This document shows, in pieces, positions 56,771-64,000 of a stretch of 64,000 bases of DNA. The notes under the pieces are model-generated. The model was not told the DNA's origin. It did not search any database and saw only the letters and a list, made by a program, of their open reading frames with translations. Source of the DNA: a virus. Each line of letters begins with the position of its first letter. The stretch's first letter is position 1. The stretch spans positions 101,316 to 165,315 of IMG/VR virus record IMGVR_UViG_3300010157_000032, one strand, 5' to 3'. Both the position numbers and the translations under genes were made by a program.

Positions 56771-57526
56771 TTACTTGATGGGAAGTTCTATATCGTGGAC
56801 ATCAACGGTATAGGACTTCTTCTCTCTTATGTGACGTACCCAACTAGTAAAAGACATTTCTTTAAGATAAGACAGTGAGTTATGTCGTTTGATCATGGAT
56901 TGTGTAAGCTCGCCTGAAAATGCAGTAATCTCTTCTCGTTTAAGAGGGATAACTTGTACTAACGGTTCGCCCATCTTGATGACAGTTGTTTTAGGTTGCT
57001 TCAACATAATATTAATAGGTTGAATCAATGGTACCTTATCATGATCAATGATCCCGGGAATAGCTTCCCAGTTACGTGAGTCGTCATAATAATACATAGG
57101 TTGCCAAAACAAACTGTAACCCTTTGCCGCCCACACAGTCCATGGATTATCAAGTTTAACTGGAGTGCCAAACTTAAATTTATTACCCATGAATCCCTGT
57201 AGGGCATCTTTAGGTTGAGCACCTTCTTTATATTTAGGATGGCTATAGCGGGTAACTACTCTGCCATTCGGACCCGGTTCAATTTCAATATCACACCATG
57301 CAGGAATAACAAATCCAGTACTACAGTAATCAATAATTCCAGGGCACGATTTAACAGTTTTATCACTGTCAATGGGCTTTGCAGATTTCTTGTAGTACAG
57401 CGCCATGTCCTTAAATGCAGGCGGTAAAAACTCGCTTGCTGGACGGATTGGTGCATGGTGTCTAATAGCCCACTCGTCGCAGGCAAAGTAAATCTGATGC
57501 TCAAGTTTTTTCTTAAATGGCCACAT
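56771..57526 (-). CDS. Conserved phage protein of unknown function
   Basis: 251 residues. EWAIRHHAPIRPASEFLPPA, IIDYCSTGFVIPAWCDIEIE and PWTVWAAKGYSLFWQPMYYY are conserved-looking blocks of a protein type I recall from environmental T4-like phages. No active-site motif visible. In T4, gene 62 follows gene 44, but this protein does not show gp62 features. It begins 2 nt after gp44. Confidence 0.6.
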   Translation of the reverse strand: MWPFKKKLEHQIYFACDEWAIRHHAPIRPASEFLPPAFKDMALYYKKSAKPIDSDKTVKSCPGIIDYCSTGFVIPAWCDIEIEPGPNGRVVTRYSHPKYKEGAQPKDALQGFMGNKFKFGTPVKLDNPWTVWAAKGYSLFWQPMYYYDDSRNWEAIPGIIDHDKVPLIQPINIMLKQPKTTVIKMGEPLVQVIPLKREEITAFSGELTQSMIKRHNSLSYLKEMSFTSWVRHIREKKSYTVDVHDIELPIK

Positions 57527-57528
57527 GA

Positions 57529-58443
57529 TTACAGATGTCCGAGTCTAATTAGTGTTGCGGCTAGGTTAATCTCTGGATCCATGACTAGTGTATGATCCAC
57601 AAGACCTTGCTTGATAATGAGAATAGCTTTATCTTGCTTATCTTCTGCACCAAAGATTTCTACATTGTCATACAGCCAGCGATAAATTTCTTCCATTTCT
57701 TCTGGACGAGCTTGACTGCATACAAGTTTACGTGCTTCAGCAATTTTTCCTGCGGTAAACAATGCTACCATTTCGACCCGATAATCAGTACTGTCAGCCG
57801 CTGTTTCTACAATCTTTAGTCTACCGTCCATACTGTTCATCTGAGCATTATTGATTGTTTTACGCAGGTCTGGATAAGTTGCTTTAACATAGATGTCTAA
57901 TGTATCTAGATCAAATTCTACATTCTCTTCTACAAGGATTGTAGCAACACGAGCTGTAAACTCAGTCAAGTCAGTTTTTTCAATATGCATCTTCTGGCAC
58001 CTGCTGTGCAACGCCGGAAGTATCTTATTAGGATAGTTGCAAGTTAGGATAAATCTAACAGAGTTACTGTAGTCTTCCATTAGATTACGTAGTGCAGGTT
58101 GTACTGAATTTGGATTCATGAAATCTGCTTCGTCAATTAGTACAACTTTAAAATCGCCAAATGGCATAGTTTGACAAAATCCAATCAGTTTGTCGACCCA
58201 CTCAACCTTACGTGCTTCTTTACTGCCGTTAGCATATAGCACATCACAATCTTGCACACCTAACTTGTTAAGCAAAATTTTAGCCAGTGTAGTTTTACCT
58301 ACACCTGCATTACCACTGAACAATAAGTGAGGAATACTTCCTTCCTTGAGCCAACTTTCAATTTGATCACGTTGATGGTCATCTTTGAATACATAACCGT
58401 CTAAGGTATCTGGTCGATATTTTTCAACCCATAATTCTTTCAT
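57529..58443 (-). CDS. gp44: Clamp-loader ATPase gp44
   Basis: 304 residues from ATG 58443, overlapping the membrane gene's end. Walker A GNAGVGKTT (44-52), Walker B VLIDEADF (101-108), sensor/arginine finger region LTCNYPNKILPALHSRCQK. Loads gp45 with gp62. Length similar to T4 gp44 (319). Confidence 0.9.
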   Translation of the reverse strand: MKELWVEKYRPDTLDGYVFKDDHQRDQIESWLKEGSIPHLLFSGNAGVGKTTLAKILLNKLGVQDCDVLYANGSKEARKVEWVDKLIGFCQTMPFGDFKVVLIDEADFMNPNSVQPALRNLMEDYSNSVRFILTCNYPNKILPALHSRCQKMHIEKTDLTEFTARVATILVEENVEFDLDTLDIYVKATYPDLRKTINNAQMNSMDGRLKIVETAADSTDYRVEMVALFTAGKIAEARKLVCSQARPEEMEEIYRWLYDNVEIFGAEDKQDKAILIIKQGLVDHTLVMDPEINLAATLIRLGHL

Positions 58444-58703
58444 ACTAGTTCCTCGGCAATGCCTAATACTTCTGCTACTACTAACAACCACCCGGCCGCT
58501 TGTAGATAAGGATTCATTTCTAACCAGCCACCGCCAGCAAGTGCTAGCCCAGCGGCGATTCTAACGCCACTTTTAATTAGGCTAATATATAAATGTTTTT
58601 TTGGATCTGGGTGTGATGATTTAGGACTTTCTGTTGTATCAACAGAATCCAAAGCTTCTACTGCTTTTTTAATATCTTCAACTGCTTCAGCATGTGTACT
58701 CAT
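58440..58703 (-). CDS. Small membrane protein
   Basis: 87 residues from ATG 58703 (AAAGGAGATGTCAA upstream; the reading from 58751 crosses the promoter). Acidic N-terminus, then hydrophobic segments (SGVRIAAGLALAGGGWLEM, LQAAGWLLVVAEVLGIA). It precedes gp44 in the early-type operon and overlaps it by 4 nt. Function unknown. Confidence 0.65.
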   Translation of the reverse strand: MSTHAEAVEDIKKAVEALDSVDTTESPKSSHPDPKKHLYISLIKSGVRIAAGLALAGGGWLEMNPYLQAAGWLLVVAEVLGIAEELV

Positions 58704-58722
58704 TTGACATCTCCTTTTGTGT

Positions 58723-58761
58723 AGTATAAAGGAAAAATCAGGATCTGTCAAGGATCCTGAT
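58723..58761 (-). promoter_or_regulatory. Terminator with promoter -35 in its loop
   Basis: Minus strand: 9-bp stem ATCAGGATC / GATCCTGAT (58737-58761) with loop CTTGACA, followed by TTTTT, an intrinsic terminator of the co-chaperonin unit. The loop holds TTGACA (58746-58751); 17 bp downstream is TATACT (58723-58728), a near-consensus promoter for the membrane protein/gp44 unit. So one 39-bp block stops one operon and starts the next. Confidence 0.85.
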
Positions 58762-58771
58762 AGTCAAATAG

Positions 58772-59164
58772 TTACAAACCGGCGGATGGCGGACGGAAGT
58801 CGAATTCCGGCGGACTTAGGTCGATAGCAGTCAACCCAGATGTTATATCGTTTGGCTTTTCATCAGCTGACATTAACATACACTTAATATCAACCCTGTG
58901 TATCTTACGCTTGGTTCCATCGGGCTCGACTATTTCAATAGCTCTAGTCCAACGACCGTGTTCAAGCAAGATCCATTCACCAACTTTCACATCTTTTTGA
59001 TCTTTTCCAATAGCGTAGACACGACCCCAACGAGGTTTGATCCCGCTATCTTTACCATCATCGCTAGGTATGTAAATACCACCGGCGCTGACTTGTTCAT
59101 CGAAACTCATATCACTGACAAATACATTGTCGCGAATAGGAACAATTTTGCCGTAAACAGCCAT
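58772..59164 (-). CDS. GroES-like co-chaperonin (gp31-type)
   Basis: 130 residues. VPIRDNVFVSDMSFDEQVSA, GGIYIPSDDGKD (mobile-loop neighbourhood), GRVYAIGKDQKDVKVGEWIL and a C-terminal strand. Longer than host GroES (about 97) by a C-terminal tail, as phage co-chaperonins often are. It would replace GroES on GroEL to fold the major capsid protein, as in T4 gp31. Confidence 0.75.
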   Translation of the reverse strand: MAVYGKIVPIRDNVFVSDMSFDEQVSAGGIYIPSDDGKDSGIKPRWGRVYAIGKDQKDVKVGEWILLEHGRWTRAIEIVEPDGTKRKIHRVDIKCMLMSADEKPNDITSGLTAIDLSPPEFDFRPPSAGL

Positions 59165-59490
59165 TATTCTTTCCCTTCAGGGTCCATGTCTGCAATATTT
59201 TTTACAGTAGTAGCTGTTACAGGTGCAGTTACTTTTGACGTAGTTGCTATTTCAGGTGCGGGAGCTGTTCGAACATTAATTTGATCAGGAACACCTACAC
59301 TAGACTCACGCAACACATCTTCGCGTTTTTTAATGATCTGTCCGCCCGGCCCGATCTTGTCGCCACGGGCATTAACACCCATGTTGCCAACAGCTATAGT
59401 CATTTCATTTTGGTTGATAAGTTTGTTCATATCAACGATTTTACCTTGCATACTGCGATGCACTGTTTTTGGGGCTTCTTTCATTGCCAT
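59164..59490 (-). CDS. Small conserved T4-like phage protein
   Basis: 108 residues; AGGAG before the ATG and TAATG link to the co-chaperonin. RSMQGKIVDMNKLINQNEMT, VNARGDKIGPGGQIIKKRED are a block conserved in cyanophages and pelagiphages. The C-terminal half is Ala/Thr-rich, likely disordered. Function unknown. Confidence 0.7.
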   Translation of the reverse strand: MAMKEAPKTVHRSMQGKIVDMNKLINQNEMTIAVGNMGVNARGDKIGPGGQIIKKREDVLRESSVGVPDQINVRTAPAPEIATTSKVTAPVTATTVKNIADMDPEGKE

Positions 59491-59516
59491 ATTAATCTCC
59501 TCGATTATACTAGTAC

Positions 59517-60023
59517 TTATCTCAGGAATTCCTGCCAGTCCAAATTATATTTGACAGAATCCACTTGGTGTACACCTAACACATATAATACATAACTAGC
59601 TACGCTAGACCCACGTCCTACACCTCGAACAATATTATTAGCTTCGCAAGTGTCAACAAAATACTTTAACCAGCGTAATAAATCTAGCATGTTTCTAGAT
59701 TTGTATTCTGCCATTTCTTGCATGGCCCTAACAGTGGATATTTGAGTCAAACACTTTGAATATACAAATTGTTCAATATCTAGGGTTTTATATTCTTCGG
59801 GCATAAACCAGTTTGACTGGCAAGCCTTGTCATAGTCAGCAACTTCAAAATGGGTTTCATACGGTTCTAAGAATTTAAAACCCAATTGTACTTCTAGTTG
59901 TTTAACAGCGTCTGTACGTTCAACGAGTAATGTGTCGTCGACATTAAATCCGTAATCTTTATATAAAGAATCAAACAGATCTTGTTCTGTAAAAATGGGA
60001 TTATTATATTTGTCTAAGTGCAT
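59517..60023 (-). CDS. DnaE-like (DNA polymerase III alpha) fragment
   Basis: 168 residues from ATG 60023. The C-terminal third (VRGVGRGSSVASYVLYVLGV, HQVDSVKYNLDWQEFLR) matches the GRGSxxxSxxxYxLGxxxxDPxxYxLxFxRFL segment of bacterial DnaE; the rest is weakly similar to the preceding region. The catalytic Asp of the C-family polymerase palm lie outside such a fragment, so it is not a polymerase by itself. It may be a stand-alone domain acting in replication, and relatives occur in environmental T4-like phages. Confidence 0.65.
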   Translation of the reverse strand: MHLDKYNNPIFTEQDLFDSLYKDYGFNVDDTLLVERTDAVKQLEVQLGFKFLEPYETHFEVADYDKACQSNWFMPEEYKTLDIEQFVYSKCLTQISTVRAMQEMAEYKSRNMLDLLRWLKYFVDTCEANNIVRGVGRGSSVASYVLYVLGVHQVDSVKYNLDWQEFLR

Positions 60024-60033
60024 ATACAACAGT

Positions 60034-60264
60034 TTAACTGATATTAATTAGTTTGTCAAGACCTTTATCTCGACTGTTCATCATTTTGTCGTATTCTGCC
60101 GCTTTGCGTTTGCTCAATTCTTCTCGATAAGAATCAAGTATACTGGACATTTGAGCTTTGACTCCCGGATTAGGAGTCATAAAATACTTACGAGTTAGTT
60201 CATTAATTTTGTTTTCTAACTCGGAATCTTTTATACCGCTCAAATCGTTAACTAACGGATGCAT
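60034..60264 (-). CDS. Small conserved T4-like phage protein
   Basis: 76 residues, helical (SELENKINELTRKYFMTPNP, SILDSYREELSKRKAAEYDK). A type conserved in T4-like environmental phages, usually near tail genes. Likely DNA- or protein-binding; not identified. Confidence 0.65.
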   Translation of the reverse strand: MHPLVNDLSGIKDSELENKINELTRKYFMTPNPGVKAQMSSILDSYREELSKRKAAEYDKMMNSRDKGLDKLINIS

Positions 60265-60265
60265 C

Positions 60266-60850
60266 TTAGTATTCGCCGCTCAGTTTGATATATACGTTAG
60301 CTCCGGCATCAACAGACCATGCTTCAATGACTTCAAGTTTAGTTGAACCAATTGCACCAACTGTGAATGGGCTAAATCCAGTTGCAAAACGCACAACTCC
60401 GCCGTTGGCAGTGGCAAATACTGGTGTTCTAACAGCAATAGTGTCGCCTTTCAAAATAACTCTAATAATTCCGTATGCAGGTACCGCAGGCCAGCCGGTA
60501 AAAGTTAATGTAGCATTTCCTGCGAGTGTAAATTGTTGTATAGATCCGTTGGCCAAGTTAATATTTGCAGTAGTAGATACAGTTCCACCGGGGTAGAATA
60601 TACCGTAAAATTGATTATGTGTACCGTTTGTGATAGAACTTTGTAACAGATTATTTACTACAGGAGTGGTACCAGTTGCTAGATCTGCTTTTAATAGTGT
60701 ATTAGTTTGTAGTGCAGTAATTTCAGACTTGGCTACTCCTAATCCCGCTGAAATAGCAGTAAAGTTGTTACGAAATCCCTGACTATCGTTGTCCTGCCCT
60801 GCTACAGGGTAAGTTGTGTTAATTGAGATATAGTTTATTTGACTTGTCAT
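60266..60850 (-). CDS. Tail-associated structural protein
   Basis: 194 residues. NTTYPVAGQDNDSQGFRNNF near the start is a signature of T4-like phage tail proteins. Beta-rich, with repeated Thr/Ala/Gly (GSIQQFTLAGNATLTFTGWP). ATGA overlap with the peroxidase gene's stop, so it is the next gene on the same transcript. Probably a virion component. Confidence 0.7.
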   Translation of the reverse strand: MTSQINYISINTTYPVAGQDNDSQGFRNNFTAISAGLGVAKSEITALQTNTLLKADLATGTTPVVNNLLQSSITNGTHNQFYGIFYPGGTVSTTANINLANGSIQQFTLAGNATLTFTGWPAVPAYGIIRVILKGDTIAVRTPVFATANGGVVRFATGFSPFTVGAIGSTKLEVIEAWSVDAGANVYIKLSGEY

Positions 60851-63800
60851 ACGGTTATCCTATCATTTCTAAATATAAGGTATTTATCGCCTAGATAACC
60901 ACTGACAGAATCTATTGTATATCTGTCTACAGTATAATCTAATACTTGAAAATCAAATTTACTAAATTTGATGTTTAGCAAAATATCGTTAGCAGTTCCT
61001 ACTTTACAGAAGCAGATAGGAATAGCTAGGGTATACCCTTGTTCTTGTTTTTGCCCAGTTTGTATAGTTCTCATCCAAAGCGGCAAATAATTGCGCTCAC
61101 TTAGTCCTACACCGGATAATCTTGATTGCCAGTTTGCTATACTATTGGGGAATATCGTATTTGGATTAGGATTAGAGACTTCGTATCCTGTACTGTCGGC
61201 TGTTATTATAGGCTCTGGTCGAACAGAATTTGGAGCATCTAGATTTAAGACTGCGGCAGAGTTATTCCAGAAATTATTGCTACTATCAACTGTTATAGCA
61301 TCTGAACTTATTCCAAATTTATTAATTATCTTATTTGGAAGTTTTCCACTCGCTGGACTTAGCGGGTCTATCATGTTTATATAAATTACTTCGTATAGAT
61401 CCAACCCTGTAGCAGGATCTACAGCCCTTGACGATGACACAGAGCCAAACTGGAATCTTTTACGTTTGTGATTCAATCCCATAGCCCCAATATATGCCGC
61501 TGCCTCTTTAGTTTCAATCCCGCCATATACTAGCATTGATAATGATGATTGAATACCAAAGTTTTGATCATTTATTCTATAAATGCTACTGGGTGTAAAG
61601 ATGGTTGAGTCATTAATAAATCCCTTCCATATGGCTCTTTGGTCTTGTTTTAAGAATGGTCGAACTACTATGTTACTATAAGAAGTAGTATTAGGTGTAT
61701 CAATGGTCAACGTAAATGTTCTAGTACGGGAGCTGTAACCAAATTGATCTCGAGCTTCAACAGTAAACTTATACGTATAGTCAAACGTTGCGATACCTTT
61801 ATCAAACGTAGTGGCACTGGTATCAAATCTAATCAAACCCAATGAACCGTTTAACGGATTATAATACTGATTAACTTTACCAATAATTTCTCCGTCAAGA
61901 TTTAATGTTAGTCCAGGCGGTAGTGCTCCGTCTACGATAGAATAGATTACAATAGAATTAGGAACAGATGATACTGCGCTGATGTTTAATGTTGAATAGT
62001 AATCTGCATGCAATGTTTCTAAAATACTATTAGTTTTCCACGTAACAGTACTGTCAATCTCACCGATGATGGTTACTGTAAATGTTTTATATGCAACTGT
62101 AGTTTCGCCTTTCTCTCCAATTCTTGTAGCAGTCAGTGTAAAAGTATAGAGCTTGCTGATAGCAGGTTGATATGGAACTATGCCATATACCTCGCCAGTG
62201 CCTGCATCAAATGTAGTACCTGGCGGAAGTTTGCTTAATGATCCCATATAAAACGGAACCATATCGGGAAGTGTCATTACTAGCCCAGTTGTTAGAGTTA
62301 ATCGATATGCGCCACCGCCTAAATCAGCTACTACGGAAATTCTATATAGTTCACCAGTTGCATTTGGAATATAGTTTGCAAAACTAATGTATTGACCAAA
62401 TAGCGGCGGACTTGATGCGTTAGTAATAGTTAGACTATGACTGCCGATAGTGTTATCTAGATTAGTTAGTTGCTTTGTAATTGCTCGTATTTCTTGATTT
62501 GTTGGAGAAAGATTAAAAATAACATTACTATTGTCGTATAAGACAATTGGCAGGGTGATATAGTTGTTTGCTCTAAGAACACCTAAGTTTGAATCATTAA
62601 TCCATACTGGTTCGCGTAAGTATGTTGCATCAGCAGTAAAATTCCCAGCGCCACCGTCTAACGTTGTTGAGTCTGCACGGAATTGATCTGTACCTACAAC
62701 AAATATTTTAAAAATTCGTTGAGCATAATTGACACCATCAGTTAGTGTTACACGAAATTGATAATTAGAATTGATACTGTTTGGCGGATGTAACGGACTA
62801 TTGTAGTCATAAAACACTCCATCATACTGATAACTGTCAAAACCGTCATTGGAAGTAGTACCAAAATCAAATGCCACGCCATCGTAATAGCCATCGTCGT
62901 ATGTGCCTGAGCCGTCGATCGCTGTGATTTTATAAGTAGGTAGTATAAATCCCGATAGTCGTCCTGAACTTGACAGCGTAAGTCCTTTAGGTAGTACTCC
63001 GTCATCACTGGCTATAAAGTATGTTAGTTTACTACCGACTACAGTGTTCAAATCAAATGCTTCAATTTGATAATCAACATGTGTATCGTCAAGTACATAT
63101 AATTGCTGGTGGACTCCGATCGGCAATGGTCCAGCGGCAGTTACAAAAACTGGTATATTAGAACCTGTAATAGTTATAGTAAAAGTTCTATCGGCTATAT
63201 CTGTTCCGTTTGTAGCTCTGATACAAAATTTATAAGTTGTATCGTTACTAACAATGTATGGACTTCCAGTAATTGTGCTACTTTGTAGTATCAATCCAGG
63301 CGGTAATGATCCACTAATCACTGTAAATGTTATTCCAGCAGTATCGGACAATGGAGGAGGACTAGTGCTAGGTGATCGAGCAACTATGCTTGGAACAGCG
63401 CCTGAAATAAGGTCTGCACGTTCTACTGCTACAAATGCATCAGCCTGCATGTGTACTGTATCAGTATTGCGTAAAATTATATCAGATAAGGTAGCACTAT
63501 TAATCCAAGTTAAATCTGTTGGATTCCATGGTTGATTTTGATACCAAGATTGATCACCATCTCGTAATCGAATCATTTGATCTGCTATGATAGCACGGAA
63601 TGTCGGGCCTACCATTGCTCCTGGATAGCGATCCTCTGCAAGACCACCAACCCATAGATCTATGTCATTGATATTAACATAAGCTGACTGTAATGCATTG
63701 GCTACAGTTACATCGCTAGTAATTTGACTAAAGCTAGTATATGCTGAAAATCCTAATGCTATACGCATTTGATTTAAACTTGGAAGACCTAAGTCACGCC

Positions 63801-64000
63801 CACGCTGTATATTTGTTGCGGCAAGATCTAATGCTGCCGGAGGATCGTTAAGCAAGTTACGTAAGTCTTCAATAATATATACATCTAATTTGTTAGATAT
63901 ATCGCTGGCTAATTTTCTTAAGAATCCGTTTGCGCCACCGTTGCGTTCATACTGTGCAGGTGTTAAGAAAAACGCTTGTCCTAAAGTTAAAGATTCTGTA
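60847..64000 (-). CDS. Animal-type haem peroxidase domain fused to Ig-like (He_PIG) repeats; 5' end outside window
   Basis: At least 1050 residues; the frame is open to the right edge (a TTG at 63855 is only an internal codon). From the edge inward to about 63400 it reads like the C-terminal third of an animal/peroxinectin-type haem peroxidase: FLRKLASDISNKLDV, then NIQRGRDLGLPSLN (63772-63813), DIDLWVGGLAED (63631-63666) and a VGPTF-IIADQ-RLRDGD block. The haem-binding catalytic residues would lie beyond the edge. After that come at least four He_PIG/putative-Ig-like repeats with LPPGL or LPKGL motifs near 63300, 62990, 62225 and 61925. The last 300 residues are unrecognised. Overlaps a tail gene by 4 nt, so probably a virion protein. 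The enzyme status is unproven. Confidence 0.8.
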   Translation of the reverse strand, partial: TESLTLGQAFFLTPAQYERNGGANGFLRKLASDISNKLDVYIIEDLRNLLNDPPAALDLAATNIQRGRDLGLPSLNQMRIALGFSAYTSFSQITSDVTVANALQSAYVNINDIDLWVGGLAEDRYPGAMVGPTFRAIIADQMIRLRDGDQSWYQNQPWNPTDLTWINSATLSDIILRNTDTVHMQADAFVAVERADLISGAVPSIVARSPSTSPPPLSDTAGITFTVISGSLPPGLILQSSTITGSPYIVSNDTTYKFCIRATNGTDIADRTFTITITGSNIPVFVTAAGPLPIGVHQQLYVLDDTHVDYQIEAFDLNTVVGSKLTYFIASDDGVLPKGLTLSSSGRLSGFILPTYKITAIDGSGTYDDGYYDGVAFDFGTTSNDGFDSYQYDGVFYDYNSPLHPPNSINSNYQFRVTLTDGVNYAQRIFKIFVVGTDQFRADSTTLDGGAGNFTADATYLREPVWINDSNLGVLRANNYITLPIVLYDNSNVIFNLSPTNQEIRAITKQLTNLDNTIGSHSLTITNASSPPLFGQYISFANYIPNATGELYRISVVADLGGGAYRLTLTTGLVMTLPDMVPFYMGSLSKLPPGTTFDAGTGEVYGIVPYQPAISKLYTFTLTATRIGEKGETTVAYKTFTVTIIGEIDSTVTWKTNSILETLHADYYSTLNISAVSSVPNSIVIYSIVDGALPPGLTLNLDGEIIGKVNQYYNPLNGSLGLIRFDTSATTFDKGIATFDYTYKFTVEARDQFGYSSRTRTFTLTIDTPNTTSYSNIVVRPFLKQDQRAIWKGFINDSTIFTPSSIYRINDQNFGIQSSLSMLVYGGIETKEAAAYIGAMGLNHKRKRFQFGSVSSSRAVDPATGLDLYEVIYINMIDPLSPASGKLPNKIINKFGISSDAITVDSSNNFWNNSAAVLNLDAPNSVRPEPIITADSTGYEVSNPNPNTIFPNSIANWQSRLSGVGLSERNYLPLWMRTIQTGQKQEQGYTLAIPICFCKVGTANDILLNIKFSKFDFQVLDYTVDRYTIDSVSGYLGDKYLIFRNDRITV

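Noticed and set aside
56771-57526. Gene after gp44 as clamp-loader small subunit gp62
   Set aside because: Position fits T4 order, but its sequence shows no gp62-like feature and resembles another conserved phage protein; left as unknown.
59504-59532. TATAAT upstream of the gene at 59490 as a promoter
   Set aside because: The -10 is good, but the region 16-18 bp upstream (GGAATT/GAATTC) has no -35 resemblance; kept out of the feature list.
1-64000. tRNA genes, integrase, IS elements
   Set aside because: Intergenic gaps are nearly all under 210 bases and hold promoters, hairpins or small frames; no cloverleaf with a CCA-type end, transposase or integrase motif was seen by eye.

Overview
The window is an internal piece of a T4-like myovirus genome (tailed phage, AT-rich, genes packed with 1-4 nt overlaps). 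It belongs with the environmental T4-like group that includes cyanophages and pelagiphages. The evidence is a family-B DNA polymerase (gp43), sliding clamp (gp45), clamp-loader ATPase (gp44), RNase H-type 5' nuclease, DsbA-like DNA-binding protein, a PhoH ATPase, a GroES-like co-chaperonin, tail-collar fibres and T4-type ATAAATA late promoters. The host is not given by the sequence. Near-consensus sigma70 promoters and a small BPSL0761-like protein suggest a proteobacterium, possibly a betaproteobacterium. Both ends of the window cut through genes.

Layout. 1-14.0 kb (+): tail and baseplate-associated proteins, including three fibres with a shared N-terminal module, then a translationally coupled run with four glycosyltransferase-like genes. 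14.0-20.1 kb (-): thyX, small conserved phage genes, a metallopeptidase/VWA protein and its MoxR ATPase. 20.1-31.6 kb (-): two long early-type operons of overlapping genes, with folE, queE, a QueD-like protein, RNase H, a 2OG oxygenase, a HIT protein, a phosphoribosyltransferase, a glycosyltransferase and candidate nucleases. 31.6-39.4 kb (-): flavin-dependent halogenase, DpdA-type transglycosylase, a membrane protein, clamp, a short nucleotide-sugar dehydrogenase, DNA polymerase and DsbA. 39.5-48.7 kb (-): a block of probable virion or capsid-internal proteins, including a Dps-like ferritin, a HIGH-type nucleotidyltransferase and a KxDG ligase-like protein. 48.7-52.3 kb (-): dnaJ, def, clpA. 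52.4-55.8 kb (-): lysis cassette (GH19 endolysin, i-spanin, o-spanin, holin) and two paired phage proteins. 56.0-56.7 kb (+): phoH. 56.8-64.0 kb (-): gp44, co-chaperonin, a DnaE-like fragment and tail proteins, ending in a large protein that begins (in the window) with an animal-type haem peroxidase domain.

How the parts work together. FolE, QueE, a QueD-like protein and DpdA form most of a 7-deazaguanine DNA-modification pathway; no QueC is seen. Early-type genes sit behind sigma70-like promoters (TTGACA-17-TATAAT), several built into or against a terminator hairpin of the preceding operon. Virion genes sit behind ATAAATA motifs.

Most unusual: (1) the haem-peroxidase/Ig-like fusion at the right edge; (2) a run of genes at 41-48 kb whose products begin with a short peptide resembling the T4 capsid-targeting sequence and a gp21-type LxE cleavage site, which would make the nucleotidyltransferase and ligase-like protein injected enzymes; (3) promoter-in-terminator modules; (4) a halogenase coupled to DpdA. 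I saw no tRNA, CRISPR array, IS element or integrase. No stretch over 300 bases lacks a gene.
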